Assembly: GCA_030837305.1 (NCBI GenBank)
Contig: JAUPKT010000332.1
Location: 1-6,425, forward strand
Length of the DNA stretch: 6,425 nucleotides
DNA from: Thermodesulfobacteriota bacterium
GTDB lineage: Bacteria > Desulfobacterota > Desulfomonilia > Desulfomonilales > Desulfomonilaceae
Direction of reading: 5' to 3'
Shown here: positions 6,224 through 6,425 of the stretch, one piece after another
Layout: each line of letters begins with the position of its first letter
How positions within the stretch are numbered: position 1 is the stretch's first letter
Translations under genes and position numbers: made by a program
The notes under the pieces: generated by a model
What the model was told of the DNA's origin: nothing
What the model saw: only the letters and a program-made list of their open reading frames with translations
The model's database searches: none

Positions 6224-6425
6224 CTACCTCAACTCCAGAGTTTCCTGAGTTTCTTCCAAAGCTGCCGCGGTGTTCACATCTGCTGGAAGTATTGCTTTGA
6301 GAACCTCAAATATCTTTTCTTTGTCGTTCTGCTTGAGGGCGTCCAGGATTTCCGAATCCACCAATTCCATAAAGAGCCTCTTGTTCTCGTCTGATGGTTT
6401 ACCTTGCTTAATGATCTCTCTCCGC
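6224..6425 (-). CDS. Probable precorrin-2 dehydrogenase / sirohydrochlorin ferrochelatase (Met8/CysG-N type), C-terminal end
   Basis: The reading frame enters from the right edge and ends at a TAG at 6224-6226, giving 66 residues of C-terminus. The segment begins RREIIKQGKPSDENKRLFME, continues with LVDSEILDALKQNDKEKI (21-38) and VLKAILPAD (41-49), and ends in a glutamate-rich tail. The pattern of a basic helix, then N-K-x-x-F, then V-D-S-x-I-L-x-x-L-x-x-x-D, matches my recollection of the helical C-terminal region of deltaproteobacterial siroheme synthase N-domain proteins. Those use NAD to oxidise precorrin-2 to sirohydrochlorin, and often insert iron. The Rossmann domain that would prove this is outside the window. 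Context supports it: the downstream cobA-hemD product makes precorrin-2, the substrate, and the ccsA-like gene starts only 6 bases on, so the gene belongs to the same operon. Confidence 0.65.
   Translation of the reverse strand, partial: RREIIKQGKPSDENKRLFMELVDSEILDALKQNDKEKIFEVLKAILPADVNTAAALEETQETLELR
6227..6230 (-). promoter_or_regulatory. Ribosome binding site deciding the TTG start of the ccsA-like gene
   Basis: On the minus strand a GAGG lies within the final codons of the preceding gene, with nine bases between it and the TTG at 6217. No ATG or GTG with a comparable site is found between the upstream stop and the first transmembrane segment, so this site supports the rare TTG start. 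Confidence 0.55.

Overview
The window holds two convergent gene blocks of a Gram-negative bacterium, probably a deltaproteobacterium (Desulfobacterota-like). Three things suggest this: an LPS-type glycosyltransferase pair; C5-pathway tetrapyrrole genes including a fused CobA-HemD protein; and a CcsA-type membrane protein placed directly before hemA. As I recall, sulfate- and metal-reducing deltaproteobacteria have a similar order. The lineage is inferred from gene content only.

Left block, plus strand, 1-1412: the last 66 codons of a family 2 glycosyltransferase, then after 23 bases a complete GT-B family 4 glycosyltransferase resembling WaaG. These look like the end of an LPS-core or surface-glycan cluster. 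A 63-base spacer (1413-1475) separates this block from the convergent second block.

Right block, minus strand, 6425 down to 1476, in order of transcription: the C-terminal end of a probable precorrin-2 dehydrogenase (Met8/CysG-N type), ccsA/hemX-like, hemA, hemC and a cobA-hemD fusion. Genes are spaced by 6 bases, 4 bases, an 11-base overlap and 75 bases, so they are very likely one operon whose promoter lies outside the window. HemA makes glutamate-1-semialdehyde from glutamyl-tRNA. HemC polymerises porphobilinogen to hydroxymethylbilane. The HemD half closes the ring to uroporphyrinogen III, and the CobA half methylates it to precorrin-2. The partial upstream gene would oxidise precorrin-2 towards sirohydrochlorin/siroheme. 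HemL and HemB, needed between HemA and HemC, are not in the window. The CcsA-like protein could handle heme for cytochrome c maturation, or influence HemA as HemX does.

I see no tRNA or rRNA, mobile element, CRISPR array or long repeat. There is no gene-free stretch over 300 bases. The region is a well-formed housekeeping biosynthetic operon next to a surface-glycan gene cluster; I found no convincing undescribed system. The most interesting points are the ccsA-hemA linkage, the siroheme-directed gene set, and an in-frame TAG separating the first two genes of the right block.
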